DNA from: Bacteroidota bacterium
GTDB lineage: Bacteria; Bacteroidota; Bacteroidia; Bacteroidales; ML635J-15
NCBI GenBank assembly: GCA_029558535.1
Contig: JAKQEK010000452.1
Location: 1 to 64,000 of the forward strand
DNA: 64,000 nt
Reading direction: 5' to 3'
The notes beneath the pieces were generated by a model. It saw only the letters and a program-made list of their open reading frames with translations, was not told the origin of the DNA and did not search any database. How positions within the stretch are numbered: the first letter of the stretch is position 1; the number at the start of each line of letters is the position of its first letter. The translations under genes were made by a program, and so were the position numbers. Positions 45,960-54,670 of the stretch are shown here, in pieces.

Positions 45960-45983
45960 ATTAACAACAGAAAACAAATTGAA

Positions 45984-47390
45984 CTAATTAACTATTAACT
46001 TCTTTGATGACGGAACTTTTGTATCTTCTGAATAAAGTTTAACAAAGTACATACCCGAACTAAAATCTACAGTATTGATGATTATACTTCCGGTAAAATT
46101 CTCATCCAAACTATAAACCAAAGCTCCCTGTATGTTATAAATTTCCACTCTGTTAACATCATTAGTTGTTTCAAGAGTAAAATAATCATCACAAGGGTTA
46201 GGATATATCATAATTTCGGAATTGTATAATTCTGTTACTATTCCACTAGGGGCAATTCCTTCAACAACGATATCGTCAATTTTTGAAATACCTACAGCAT
46301 CAACAGTTCCATCAGAAACGCTTACATTGTCAGTCATGATCCAACGAATATACAGTGAAGATGATCCCTGACCTTCCATTTCGGTTGGGAGAGCTAATTC
46401 TTCAACAATACCTGTCGTCCAATCTGTTGCTAAAGCAATGTTCCCATCAGCAACATCAGCATATTCGCCACCGCTGATTTTCCATTGCAATTTAAAGTTT
46501 TTAGGACCTGTAGCATCAGAATATTGCTTTGATGAAACAGCCATCTGGCTAAATCCGTCAGCTTTAAATTTTATAGACCAAAATTTATCATCTGCACCAT
46601 TATCCCATTCTGAAGCAGTTGCAGCAAAATCAGTTGTTCCTTCTGTGTATGTTAGTGTTCTGGTTGTTTGTGCTGCACCATTTTCGGCACGTATATCATA
46701 ACCCAAATTTGCTTCTATACCTGAATCTGCATTAAATTCAGTATCTGTGTCATCAGCAAAATCAAAGCCTATAATTGTAACAGGTTCCGGAACGGGTGAG
46801 CCATAAACAATTATATCATCAATTTTAGAAATTCCTGTTGCTTCAACAGTGCCACCATTAACAGAAGTATTTGAAGTCATGATCCATCTTAAAGAAATTG
46901 AGGTAGAACCCGGGTCGTTCAAGTCTGTAGGTAAAATTAAATCTGTTAACACACCTGTTGTCCAATCAGAAGCAACTGTAATTGTTCCATTTGTAACATC
47001 AGCCCAATCGCCACCGCTCATTTTCCACTGTAATTTAAATTCTTTTGGTCCGGTTGCATCAGAATACATTTTTGAAGATACTTTAAAATTCTGATATCCG
47101 TTAGCTTTAAATTTAATAGACCAAAACTTATCATTTGCACCTGCATCCCAACCATCCACGCTTGCTGCATAAGTTGTTGCTCCTTCTGTAAAGGTAAGAT
47201 CCCTAGGATCCACTGTTAAACTTTCAGCTCGTAAATCATAAGTAAGATTTCCACTTAACCCCTGATCTGGTGTAAATTCTTCTGCTGTGTTATCCGGAAA
47301 AGTAAAGCCAATCATTATTTCTTGCTGTGCATTTAATCCGTTAACACACAATAAAGCAATTGTTAAAATTAAAAGTAAATGTTTTTTCAT
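45984..47390 (-). CDS. Secreted protein with two tandem beta domains and T9SS tail
   Basis: 468 aa. Signal peptide ends NGLNAQQ. Two repeats of about 175 residues (22-195, 205-375) share GF(T/D)FxDxTxxEF, YD(I/L)RAE, DKFWSIKFKAxG, SSKxYSDATGPKxFKLQWKxSGG and SLRWIMTxNxSV. The C-terminus (IYPNPCDDYF to KKLIVN) is a T9SS sorting domain. Family function unknown. The genomic setting between a lipoprotein and a TonB receptor suggests a surface ligand-binding role, which is inference. Confidence 0.85.
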   Translation of the reverse strand: MKKHLLLILTIALLCVNGLNAQQEIMIGFTFPDNTAEEFTPDQGLSGNLTYDLRAESLTVDPRDLTFTEGATTYAASVDGWDAGANDKFWSIKFKANGYQNFKVSSKMYSDATGPKEFKLQWKMSGGDWADVTNGTITVASDWTTGVLTDLILPTDLNDPGSTSISLRWIMTSNTSVNGGTVEATGISKIDDIIVYGSPVPEPVTIIGFDFADDTDTEFNADSGIEANLGYDIRAENGAAQTTRTLTYTEGTTDFAATASEWDNGADDKFWSIKFKADGFSQMAVSSKQYSDATGPKNFKLQWKISGGEYADVADGNIALATDWTTGIVEELALPTEMEGQGSSSLYIRWIMTDNVSVSDGTVDAVGISKIDDIVVEGIAPSGIVTELYNSEIMIYPNPCDDYFTLETTNDVNRVEIYNIQGALVYSLDENFTGSIIINTVDFSSGMYFVKLYSEDTKVPSSKKLIVN

Positions 47391-47474
47391 AATTCTGTTT
47401 GTTTAAGTTAATAATAATTTATCTAAATTTTAATCAATAAAAAATTTCATGAAATTACCCACGTTTAAAAGATA

Positions 47475-48431
47475 TTACATCTGAATTTTCATTGAAAATG
47501 TAATCTTTCCTGTTTCTACATGTTCTGCATCAAGAACTTTGATAATTCCCTTTTTGCCGGAGGCAGTCTGAAATGGAATTATTATTCCTGCATTTGCCCA
47601 CTTGTATTTCTTCTTTCCCCAGACATCATCGTAGGAAACAATTAATAAACTGTCGTTATGAGCTTCATCAAAATCTTCGGCACTGACACCATTATCTGCG
47701 CGAATATCATATTTAGTGTAATTTCTGGTCGTCCAGTCAACAAGGAACGGATAATACTCTGTATATAATTCAGTATTTGCAGCAGTTTCTTCTCCCGGGG
47801 ACGAAAAAGTCGGTGAAGGCAACTCTACTCCGTTATCTTCACGATAATTGAAATATACCAGCACATCAACCATATCCTGATATAAACTAGCAGAATCCTG
47901 AAAATATGTTTCGTCTAAAAATGGTAAAAAGAAATTCTCTATTGAGGAGTTTTCCTGATAACCCAGTGTAATTGACGGAAATTCTAGAATTCCGCCAAAC
48001 TGAGAATTAGGATCTTTATAAATTGTCATAGATATTTCAGCTTTATTCAAGTTTCTATCCTGAACTGCAAAAGTCCAAACAACTTCATCCTCTACACTTT
48101 GATAAAAAGTCTTATTTAATGTAAAACCGGCAGAGTTCAACCCTGAATCCATAACGGTCTTGGTTATTCCGTTATAGACTTTTTTAATGGTAAAATTTGT
48201 AATATTTGCTTCCTGTCCTTCAACAACAATATGAAACTTTAAAGGAGCACCAATAGCAACGATATCGCCATCCTGCGTAACATCGCCATCAAAAACAAGT
48301 TCTATTGTAGGTTTTAATGGTTCCGGATCGGGTTTACAAGAATTAAACAAGAATAAAAAGCCAAAAAATACAAATACAATTGTAATCGTAACCCGACCTG
48401 AAAATTTTCGCAATTCGCTATATATCAACAT
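47475..48431 (-). CDS. Lipoprotein of unknown function in the wtpA-TonB block
   Basis: 318 aa from the ATG at 48431; the frame extends to a TTG at 48455. Lipoprotein Cys32 (LFLFNSCKPDPEP). Predicted beta-rich: an Ig-like N-domain (PTIELVFDGDVTQDGDIVAIGAPLKF split across two strands) and a C-terminal domain with KYDIRADNG. That motif resembles YDIRAENG in the neighbouring T9SS protein. Not a known family to me. Lies 27 bp after wtpA. Confidence 0.75.
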   Translation of the reverse strand: MLIYSELRKFSGRVTITIVFVFFGFLFLFNSCKPDPEPLKPTIELVFDGDVTQDGDIVAIGAPLKFHIVVEGQEANITNFTIKKVYNGITKTVMDSGLNSAGFTLNKTFYQSVEDEVVWTFAVQDRNLNKAEISMTIYKDPNSQFGGILEFPSITLGYQENSSIENFFLPFLDETYFQDSASLYQDMVDVLVYFNYREDNGVELPSPTFSSPGEETAANTELYTEYYPFLVDWTTRNYTKYDIRADNGVSAEDFDEAHNDSLLIVSYDDVWGKKKYKWANAGIIIPFQTASGKKGIIKVLDAEHVETGKITFSMKIQM

Positions 48432-48458
48432 CTTATCAAATTTAAATATTATCAAAAT

Positions 48459-49409
48459 TTATAATAATTCAACTAGTTCTTTAGGTAATTTATCTCTATA
48501 ACTTTTACTGCAATAATTTACAATCCCCATACCCATTTCGCTAAGGATTTTACCACCCTTGTCGGGATTGGTAAGAAATAAAGCAAATTTTAGTGCAGCT
48601 TCAGGATTTTTAGAATTTAGGGGAATTGTAAAGCTATACAAAATTGATGAACCAAAAATCTCAGTTTCCTGACCCGGTTCAGCCCCATTAACTTTCATAC
48701 TAACGGTATTATATAAGGTCTCGTATTCAGGATTACTTAGATTTATTTCATCAGGCAGTTCAACAAACTTCAAATTATGTTGCAAAGCGACTGATTTGTA
48801 AATCATCAGATAATCTATATTTCCGGTTTCCAATAAAGCTACCAAGTCCACTTCTTTAGGTCTGATAACTGTATTCTGCATAAAAATTAATTTATTTGCA
48901 AGATTATCAGATTTAAGAAATTTCTCTGCAAGTTGAAACACAAAAACAGCTCTGTAACCACAAGGGTCTGCATTTGGTTCGGAACGTCCTATAATTACAT
49001 TTTCGTTTAAGAGGATATTTTGCCAATTTTTTGAGTTTATTTCAGATGCATAATTAGATTTATCAGTATAAGCAATAATCATCTCATTTGAGGCAAACAC
49101 AAAATTCCATGAAGCAAATTTTGGTATCATTAATTTATCTATTACCAAAAAGTCTGCAACTGCGAGAATATCACATTCTTTATTAAGATCGGTTATCTTA
49201 CGTGCAGCGTCAAGACTACCTGATGATTCTGCAAAAATTTCAAAACCGGGATTTTCTTTTTTAAATTCTTCCGCTATCTTTTTAAACGGAACAGATAAGC
49301 TTCCTGCATGAAAAACAGTGATTTTATTATCACCTTCTTTCTTATTGCCACAAGCAATGGTAGCTAAAAAGAGTAAAATATAAATGAACGCTTTAAGCAA
49401 ATATTTCAT
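48459..49409 (-). CDS. wtpA: Tungstate/molybdate-binding lipoprotein of an ABC importer
   Basis: 316 aa. Lipobox LATIAC with Cys20. The WtpA/ModA-type oxyanion pocket signatures are FHAGSLSVPFKKIAEEF (34-50) and ESSGSLDAARKI. IGRSEPNADPCGYRA follows, typical of the WtpA/ModA-III clade that prefers tungstate. It should deliver the oxyanion to WtpB/WtpC, encoded 10.6 kb away on the same strand. It heads the minus-strand block running to 40952. Confidence 0.9.
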   Translation of the reverse strand: MKYLLKAFIYILLFLATIACGNKKEGDNKITVFHAGSLSVPFKKIAEEFKKENPGFEIFAESSGSLDAARKITDLNKECDILAVADFLVIDKLMIPKFASWNFVFASNEMIIAYTDKSNYASEINSKNWQNILLNENVIIGRSEPNADPCGYRAVFVFQLAEKFLKSDNLANKLIFMQNTVIRPKEVDLVALLETGNIDYLMIYKSVALQHNLKFVELPDEINLSNPEYETLYNTVSMKVNGAEPGQETEIFGSSILYSFTIPLNSKNPEAALKFALFLTNPDKGGKILSEMGMGIVNYCSKSYRDKLPKELVELL

Positions 49410-49864
49410 AAAACTTAATTTCGAGTTGCAAAATTATGCAAAACGAATTATAAAACAAATAAAAATTAAAAATATTTAAAGCAACGACACAAAAATTATT
49501 TGATTAGGCTGTAACTCCGAGACATTTTTTTTGTACGCAATTTGTGCTTAAATTTTTGCTAGGATTAGGTTTTACTTTGAAAAAAAAAATAGCAATCGTC
49601 AAATTCAAGCAGAAACAAAGCACTCCAAACATCCCGAAAAAACAGAAATTGCTTAAACTAAGAAAGCAAATTCTAATTTTTCTTTTTTAAACCCTCGTTA
49701 AATATAATTGCGACAAAGCAATTTTATATTTTTTCGAGGATTTTTCTAAACCCTCGTTTACGGGGCACGAAGAATAACAAAAATCTAGATTTTTGATTCT
49801 TCGGAACTCCAGGCACTCTAGACACTCTAGACACTTTAGGCACTCTAGGCACTCTAGGCACTTC
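49410..49864. other. Gene-free region between wtpA and the MOSC-Mog gene
   Basis: 455 bp without a gene. It holds the wtpA promoter, AT-rich sequence, two copies of AAACCCTCGTT (near 49688 and 49750) around a TTTTTTCGAGGA word, and the 9-bp tandem repeat. No intrinsic terminator for the MOSC-Mog transcript is evident. Confidence 0.6.
49429..49459 (-). promoter_or_regulatory. Promoter of wtpA
   Basis: Minus strand: -33 TTTG (49456-49459), 19-bp spacer, -7 TAATTTTG (49429-49436). Full consensus match; predicted leader about 12 nt. Confidence 0.65.
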
Positions 49865-49865
49865 C
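49812..49865. repeat. 9-bp tandem repeat, six units
   Basis: Units (G/A)GCACTCTA, with variants GACACTCTA, GACACTTTA and a final GGCACTTCC, in six consecutive copies. It ends at the stop of the MOSC-Mog gene. Translated frames through it are repeat artefacts. Confidence 0.9.
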
Positions 49866-50791
49866 TAATGGTTATCAAAATTATAAACCATATAAATCAT
49901 ATGTTCAAGGACGGTATTTATTTCTATCATATATTCATTTACAGCTTTTGGACTACCGGGCAAGCAAAAAATGAGAGTTTTTCCTATAGTACCTGCCACA
50001 CTGCGGCTTACCAAAGCATTTGGATTTTGCTGACCGTATTTAATACGAACCATTTCCATAATACCGGGTACTCGCTTAGTCAACATCGGACTAATTGTTT
50101 CGATGGTTATGTCTTTTTCGCCGATTCCTGTTCCACCTGTAGTAAAAATAACATCACAATTTTTATTTAAGCTCTTGATCAAATCCTTAAGTTGTTTGCT
50201 ATTATCAGGAATAATAATTTTTTCGATTTCACATTTTCTATCAATTCCTGCAAAAAACTCACTAACTGATTTTTCAATTGCAGGTCCGCTTAAGTCTTCA
50301 TATTCGCCACGGCTAGCTCTGTCACTCAGTGTAATAACTGCAATTTTAAAAACTTTCGGTCTGTAGTTCAATGTATCGCCGATTTTCAATTTACCGGGAC
50401 GAACGACTTGAGTAAAAATTCCTTCTTTTGGCATAACACAATGACCAACCTGTTCAAATACAGCACAACCACCACCATGACATTTTTTACCTTTTTGTGT
50501 TATCATCAACTCAATATTTTCATTTTCAAAAATATCCAGAATTTTAACCAGCCTATAATTAATGCCTTCGGTAGTAATATTTTCAGCAAAATCGCCGAAT
50601 TTAAACTCATGTTTAAACTTTTGAGCAAAATCATCAATATCTTCTTTCGCAAGAAAACTTACCTGACGATGCCAATCTCCCCTATGAGCATCTGTAGTAA
50701 TACCCTGCATATCTATTTCTATCTCAGGAACCGGAATCTTCAATTCTCCTTTCTTTTCCGAAATATTAAGTGATCGAATTGTAAATTTCAT
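49865..50791 (-). CDS. mog: MOSC domain fused to molybdopterin adenylyltransferase (MoaB/Mog)
   Basis: 308 aa. Residues 1-145 are a MOSC domain, with MQGITTDAHRGDWHRQVSFLA, FGDFAENITTEG and a conserved Cys in KCHGGGCAVF. Residues 150-308 are MoaB/Mog-like: VITLSDRASRGEYEDLSGPAI, the nucleotide-binding TTGGTGIGEKD and PGIMEMVR, LPGSPKAVNEY. The second half should adenylylate molybdopterin; the first may handle sulfur or mature cofactor. The fusion puts two cofactor steps in one chain. A TAnnTTTG-type site lies at 50822-50829 on the minus strand. Confidence 0.92.
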   Translation of the reverse strand: MKFTIRSLNISEKKGELKIPVPEIEIDMQGITTDAHRGDWHRQVSFLAKEDIDDFAQKFKHEFKFGDFAENITTEGINYRLVKILDIFENENIELMITQKGKKCHGGGCAVFEQVGHCVMPKEGIFTQVVRPGKLKIGDTLNYRPKVFKIAVITLSDRASRGEYEDLSGPAIEKSVSEFFAGIDRKCEIEKIIIPDNSKQLKDLIKSLNKNCDVIFTTGGTGIGEKDITIETISPMLTKRVPGIMEMVRIKYGQQNPNALVSRSVAGTIGKTLIFCLPGSPKAVNEYMIEINTVLEHMIYMVYNFDNH

Positions 50792-50888
50792 AATTAAAAC
50801 GAATTTTTAAAAATCATGACACAAAAGTATATAAATATTGATTGACAAATGCGGAATTCATTAAATTTGAGACATATTGCTTATTATC

Positions 50889-51548
50889 TTACTCTATAAC
50901 AAGCTTTCTGCTAGTTAATTGTCCATCTATTTCCACATCTATAATATAAACACCGGCAGGCAAATTAGTAGAAGAAAAAGTTAAAATAGAATATGGGCTA
51001 TTAGAAATCTTGAAGTCTTTTAACAATTGACCATATAGATTAAACAATTTAACACTACATAAATACTGTTCGTGAATAGGTAATAATAATGATATATTTT
51101 CTCCAGCAACAATTGGGTTTTGCAACAGAACAAATTCTAGAACATTTATTTCATCAATATTTGTATATAAATCATTCATAAAAATTGAATCATTTGCAAC
51201 AGACTCAACATTTGCAGTATTATAAACTGATTTTACTTTTATCCAAAATGGATAATTATTATAAAAATCAGGATAATCGCATGGTCCAATACCCTGACAG
51301 TCAATTTGACAATCTACAGTAAACAGCCACAATACTTCATCTTTATACACATTATATCCAACTAAAGTATCGCTTGAAATATCAGGAGGTGACCAGGATA
51401 GTGTAAAACAGTTGTATGAAGGGCAAAAGCTATTTCCATACCAGTATGTATGCTGAAAATTAAGATCATTAATTGGATTTAACTGGGAAAAAGAGGTAAT
51501 ATTTACTATAACCAACAATAATGTTAAATATAATTTATTAAAATGCAT
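50889..51548 (-). CDS. Small fibronectin-like secreted protein with T9SS tail
   Basis: 219 aa. Signal peptide ending ITSFSQ; one fibronectin-III-like domain (LSWSPPDISSDTLVGYNVYKDEVLW, PFWIKVKSVYN in two strands); T9SS-like tail (VLLQNPIVAGENISLLLP to SRKLVIE), with QNP replacing YPNP. Unrelated to the molybdopterin genes around it, so probably a later insertion in the cluster. Confidence 0.78.
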   Translation of the reverse strand: MHFNKLYLTLLLVIVNITSFSQLNPINDLNFQHTYWYGNSFCPSYNCFTLSWSPPDISSDTLVGYNVYKDEVLWLFTVDCQIDCQGIGPCDYPDFYNNYPFWIKVKSVYNTANVESVANDSIFMNDLYTNIDEINVLEFVLLQNPIVAGENISLLLPIHEQYLCSVKLFNLYGQLLKDFKISNSPYSILTFSSTNLPAGVYIIDVEIDGQLTSRKLVIE

Positions 51549-51570
51549 TCTATTTAATTAATAAAAACAG

Positions 51571-52038
51571 CTATTTGCAAGGACTTTTAGTTTTATTTAC
51601 TAATTTTATTTCTTCTATAATCATATTCTTATCCACAGCTTTACACATATCGTAAATAGTTAGCAGTCCTACACTTACGGCTGTGAGAGCTTCCATTTCA
51701 ACTCCCGTTTGACCGATACATTTAGTTGTAGCTGTAATTTCAACTCCATTATCCTTTATTTCTGCGATTACATCAACTTTGGTAAGATTAAGTTGGTGAC
51801 AAAGCGGTATGAGTTCGGAGGTCTTTTTGGCAGCAATAATTCCTGCAAACTCTGAAATAGAAAGGACTTCCCCTTTTTTCATACTGTTGTCACGAATCAT
51901 TTTTACTGTTTCGGGGGATAACTTTATTAAACCGGTTGCTACAGCAATTCTTAGGCTGTCCGGTTTGTCGCCTACATCTACCATGTTGGCTTTGCCGGTC
52001 TTGTTGTTTATGTGTGAGAATTTATTTGTCATATTCAT
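51571..52038 (-). CDS. moaC: Cyclic pyranopterin monophosphate synthase
   Basis: 155 aa (ATG 52038 or 52032). Converts the MoaA product to cyclic pyranopterin monophosphate. Conserved segments: MVDVGDKPDSLRIAVATG, IPLCHQL (active-site His) and QTGVEMEALTAVSVGLLTIYDMCKAVDK. The start codon lies 5 bp from the end of a repeat, so its native leader has been replaced by the GxxExxY element. Confidence 0.95.
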   Translation of the reverse strand: MNMTNKFSHINNKTGKANMVDVGDKPDSLRIAVATGLIKLSPETVKMIRDNSMKKGEVLSISEFAGIIAAKKTSELIPLCHQLNLTKVDVIAEIKDNGVEITATTKCIGQTGVEMEALTAVSVGLLTIYDMCKAVDKNMIIEEIKLVNKTKSPCK

Positions 52039-52043
52039 TTTTT

Positions 52044-52191
52044 TGCCACTAAGTCACTAAGACACAAAGTTATATTTTTTTTGCCACTAAGACACTAAGC
52101 TATAATTTTTTGTCACTAAGTCACAAAATTACACAAAAGAATTTAATAATTTTTATTTAATGCCACTAAGACACTAAGACACTAAGTTATA
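52044..52191. repeat. CACTAAG-type repeats on the left of the GxxExxY gene
   Basis: Four related units begin at 52044, 52083, 52111 and 52161, each reading TG(C/T)CACTAAG(A/T)CAC followed by AAG or AAA. The last supplies the stop codon of the GxxExxY gene (52187-52189). The outermost copy (52044-52073) pairs as an inverted repeat with 52661-52681. Confidence 0.88.
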
Positions 52192-52585
52192 ATATCATTC
52201 GCTTTATTCCTGATTTAATAATTGGAACATTAAAATTAATTAAAAAACCAATGCGTTTTTTAGTTAATTTCAAATGACTTAATAATTGGGCTTCCCATAC
52301 AGGATTAACAATATCAACCGCTTTAAGTTCACAGATTACTAAATCATTAATTAGTACATCTAATCTTAATCCTTCATCAAAAACGATGTTATCAAATATA
52401 ATCGGTATATTTATCTGCCTCTGAACATGAAATCCTTTTTTCTTCATAACGTGACAAAAACAGACTTCATATACTTTTTCAAGTAGTCCCGGTCCTAATT
52501 CACAATGAACTATATATGCTGCATCAACAATAGCTTTTGCGATATTCTCTTCCTCAGGTGTTAATTTATTAAAATCCTTTTTCAT
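52187..52585 (-). CDS. GxxExxY family protein (predicted PD-(D/E)XK-type nuclease fold)
   Basis: 132 aa. The diagnostic GPGLLEKVYE motif is at about 31-40. LRLDVLINDLVICELKAVD gives the D-(15)-ExK-like pattern typical of the PD-(D/E)XK superfamily. The gene is enclosed by CACTAAG repeats whose left copy forms its stop codon, and it lies exactly between moaA and moaC. Family function is unproven; nuclease activity is inferred from fold. Confidence 0.88.
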   Translation of the reverse strand: MKKDFNKLTPEEENIAKAIVDAAYIVHCELGPGLLEKVYEVCFCHVMKKKGFHVQRQINIPIIFDNIVFDEGLRLDVLINDLVICELKAVDIVNPVWEAQLLSHLKLTKKRIGFLINFNVPIIKSGIKRMIL

Positions 52586-52598
52586 TTTTATTTTTTTG

Positions 52599-52683
52599 TA
52601 ACTATAACACTAAGCACTAAGTTACATTTTTTAACACTAATTCATTAACCTTTTTCTTTGTAACTTCGTGTCTTAGTGGCATA
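52599..52683. repeat. CACTAAG-type repeats on the right of the GxxExxY gene
   Basis: A direct, eroded copy (52605-52625, AACACTAAGCACTAAGTTAC) is followed by the terminal inverted copy at 52661-52681 (TAACTTCGTGTCTTAGTGGCA, 21 nt). This terminal copy matches the left outer unit at 20 of 21 positions once an extra TCACTAAG unit in the left copy is set aside. It ends 8 bp from the moaA stop. Confidence 0.85.
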
Positions 52684-52689
52684 TAGACT

Positions 52690-53490
52690 TCAACCACCAA
52701 TATTATAAAAATTTCTATGCGTACAACTTACTCCTTTTTCGGGTTTAAACATTACAGCCTTTAAAATTGCTTCTTTTGCTCCCATCTCCCGAACGGAGTA
52801 TTCATCATCAGAAAACAAACAAGGTTTTATAAATCCGTTGGCTGTGAGTCTTATCCTGTTACATATAGCACAATCACCACCCGTACCACCTTCAACTATT
52901 GAAAAATCTCCAGTTTCGAGATTCATTTGTGAAATAAACCTTATTTGCAAACCCATTTTTGATGCAAAATGTTTAAGAGCGACTTTCATCGAATCATCAT
53001 TCTTGTCAAAGACAACAGCATTTAGCTTTATTGGTTCCAAGGCGGCTTTTTGAGCTGCAACAATACCTTTTATAACATCTTTTATATCTCCACCTCTGGT
53101 AATTCTTTTATATTCATCAGGATCGAGAGTATCAAGACTTATATTAACTCTCATCAATCCGGCGTCTTTTAATTGTTGTGCAAACTGTCCGAGCAAAATT
53201 CCATTAGTTGTCATATTCAAATCATCAACTCCCTTAATTTTTGCAATTGCACTTACCAGATCAACTATTCCCTTTCTCACCAATGGTTCTCCACCAGTAA
53301 TTCTTATTTTGTTTACTCCCAAATCTACAGCAGTTCTACAAACATCAACAATTTCTTCAAACCTTAATATTTGAGAATGTGGAATATGTTTTATTCCCTC
53401 TTCAGGCATGCAATAAACACACCTTAAGTTACATCTGTCTGTAACTGATACCCTAAGATAATTAATATTTCTTTTAAATCTGTCTAACAT
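52690..53490 (-). CDS. moaA: GTP 3',8-cyclase, short form
   Basis: 266 aa; family members are usually near 320-340. Radical SAM Cys20, Cys24, Cys27 (CNLRCVYC) and the C-terminal cluster Cys207, Cys210, Cys224 are intact, as is the C-terminal GG tail. ITGGEPL and NISLDTL are also present. The missing part is about 60 residues between RFISQMN and the second cluster, where standard enzymes carry a variable insert. The essential parts remain, so activity is plausible. Overlaps moeA by 17 bp. Confidence 0.88.
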   Translation of the reverse strand: MLDRFKRNINYLRVSVTDRCNLRCVYCMPEEGIKHIPHSQILRFEEIVDVCRTAVDLGVNKIRITGGEPLVRKGIVDLVSAIAKIKGVDDLNMTTNGILLGQFAQQLKDAGLMRVNISLDTLDPDEYKRITRGGDIKDVIKGIVAAQKAALEPIKLNAVVFDKNDDSMKVALKHFASKMGLQIRFISQMNLETGDFSIVEGGTGGDCAICNRIRLTANGFIKPCLFSDDEYSVREMGAKEAILKAVMFKPEKGVSCTHRNFYNIGG

Positions 53491-54649
53491 CTATCATTTG
53501 TCCTTCGTTAATTTCAAGAACGCCTATTTCCATCGCAGTAATACCAAAAGCTTCGGCATAAGCATTAAGATGTGCCGAACCGTGATATGTAATTGCACTA
53601 ACTGTATTGTCTTCGTTAAGCTTTACCGGATAAAAAGATTTTCTTGTTGCTTTTTTGCGTACCAGCTTATTTTTTAATTTATATTGATTTTCGCAGGGTT
53701 TAAAATTATGACCCATAGTTTTGTACAAGAATGGTTTGACAATTGTTTCGAAAAGCACTAAGCCGGAAACAGGATTTCCGGGCATTCCAAAGCAAAACTT
53801 CTTTCGATCTGATGCAAAGACTAGAGGACGACCGGGTTGAGCCAAAATACTATCAAATTTTACATCCATGCCCGAATTTTTCAAAACCGGAGCTACATAA
53901 TCATAATCGCCCATCGAAACCCCTCCTGTAATAATCAAAACATCATTTCCTTCGAGCATTGAATTAATTGCCGATTCCACACCCTTGTAAGAATCATGTG
54001 CAATTCCAAAATATTCAGGAACAATATTAAGAGTACGGCAATTATTTATAATTTGATATGCATTTGAATTGTATATTTGAGCTGTAGCTAACTGATTTCC
54101 CGGTTCAATTATTTCGTCTCCGGTAACAATAATACCAACTCTTACTTTTTTATAAACTGATACCAATGACTTACCTAAAGTTGCAAGAATACCGCAATGA
54201 AAAGGTTTTAACAATATCCCTTTTTCAAGTACTTTGTCTCCTGCTTTAATATCTTCACCTTTAGGCGAAATATTTTTCGAGGAGTTTTTATTGACTATTT
54301 CAATCTTACCTGATTCTGTCAGAGTGACATCCTCAATCATCACAACAAGACCGGTATTTATTGGAACCGGAGCACCAGTCATAACTTTTATGCAATGTCC
54401 TTGTTTTATTTGTAGTGAAGATAGATTTCCAGCACCGACAACAGCATCTAACACAAGTACTTTGTCTATATCATTTTTCAAACATGCATAACCGTCAACC
54501 ATACTTTTATTAAACGGAGGCATAAATATTCCTGAAACAGCATCTTCCGCAAGAACTCTGTTAAGCGATTCCGATACGGGTATCATTTCTGTTTCCATTA
54601 AAAAATCAGAATTGAGAACTATCTTGAGGGCTTCATTATGTGTTATCAT
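53474..54649 (-). CDS. moeA: Molybdopterin molybdenumtransferase
   Basis: 391 aa. Inserts Mo or W into adenylylated molybdopterin. N-terminal MoeA domain (MPPFNKSMVDGYAC), MPT-binding-like domain with VGIIVTGDEI and TGGVSMGDYDYV, GMPGNPVSGLV, and the C-terminal beta-barrel. First gene of the moeA-moaA pair and divergent from fdhD. Confidence 0.95.
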   Translation of the reverse strand: MITHNEALKIVLNSDFLMETEMIPVSESLNRVLAEDAVSGIFMPPFNKSMVDGYACLKNDIDKVLVLDAVVGAGNLSSLQIKQGHCIKVMTGAPVPINTGLVVMIEDVTLTESGKIEIVNKNSSKNISPKGEDIKAGDKVLEKGILLKPFHCGILATLGKSLVSVYKKVRVGIIVTGDEIIEPGNQLATAQIYNSNAYQIINNCRTLNIVPEYFGIAHDSYKGVESAINSMLEGNDVLIITGGVSMGDYDYVAPVLKNSGMDVKFDSILAQPGRPLVFASDRKKFCFGMPGNPVSGLVLFETIVKPFLYKTMGHNFKPCENQYKLKNKLVRKKATRKSFYPVKLNEDNTVSAITYHGSAHLNAYAEAFGITAMEIGVLEINEGQMIDVRQI

Positions 54650-54670
54650 CTGAATCGTATTAAAATTAGC

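Noticed and set aside
49687-49878. Cysteine/glutamate/leucine repeat peptide on the minus strand
   Set aside because: It is the translation of the 9-bp DNA tandem repeat; the frame has no other support and overlaps the end of the MOSC-Mog gene.
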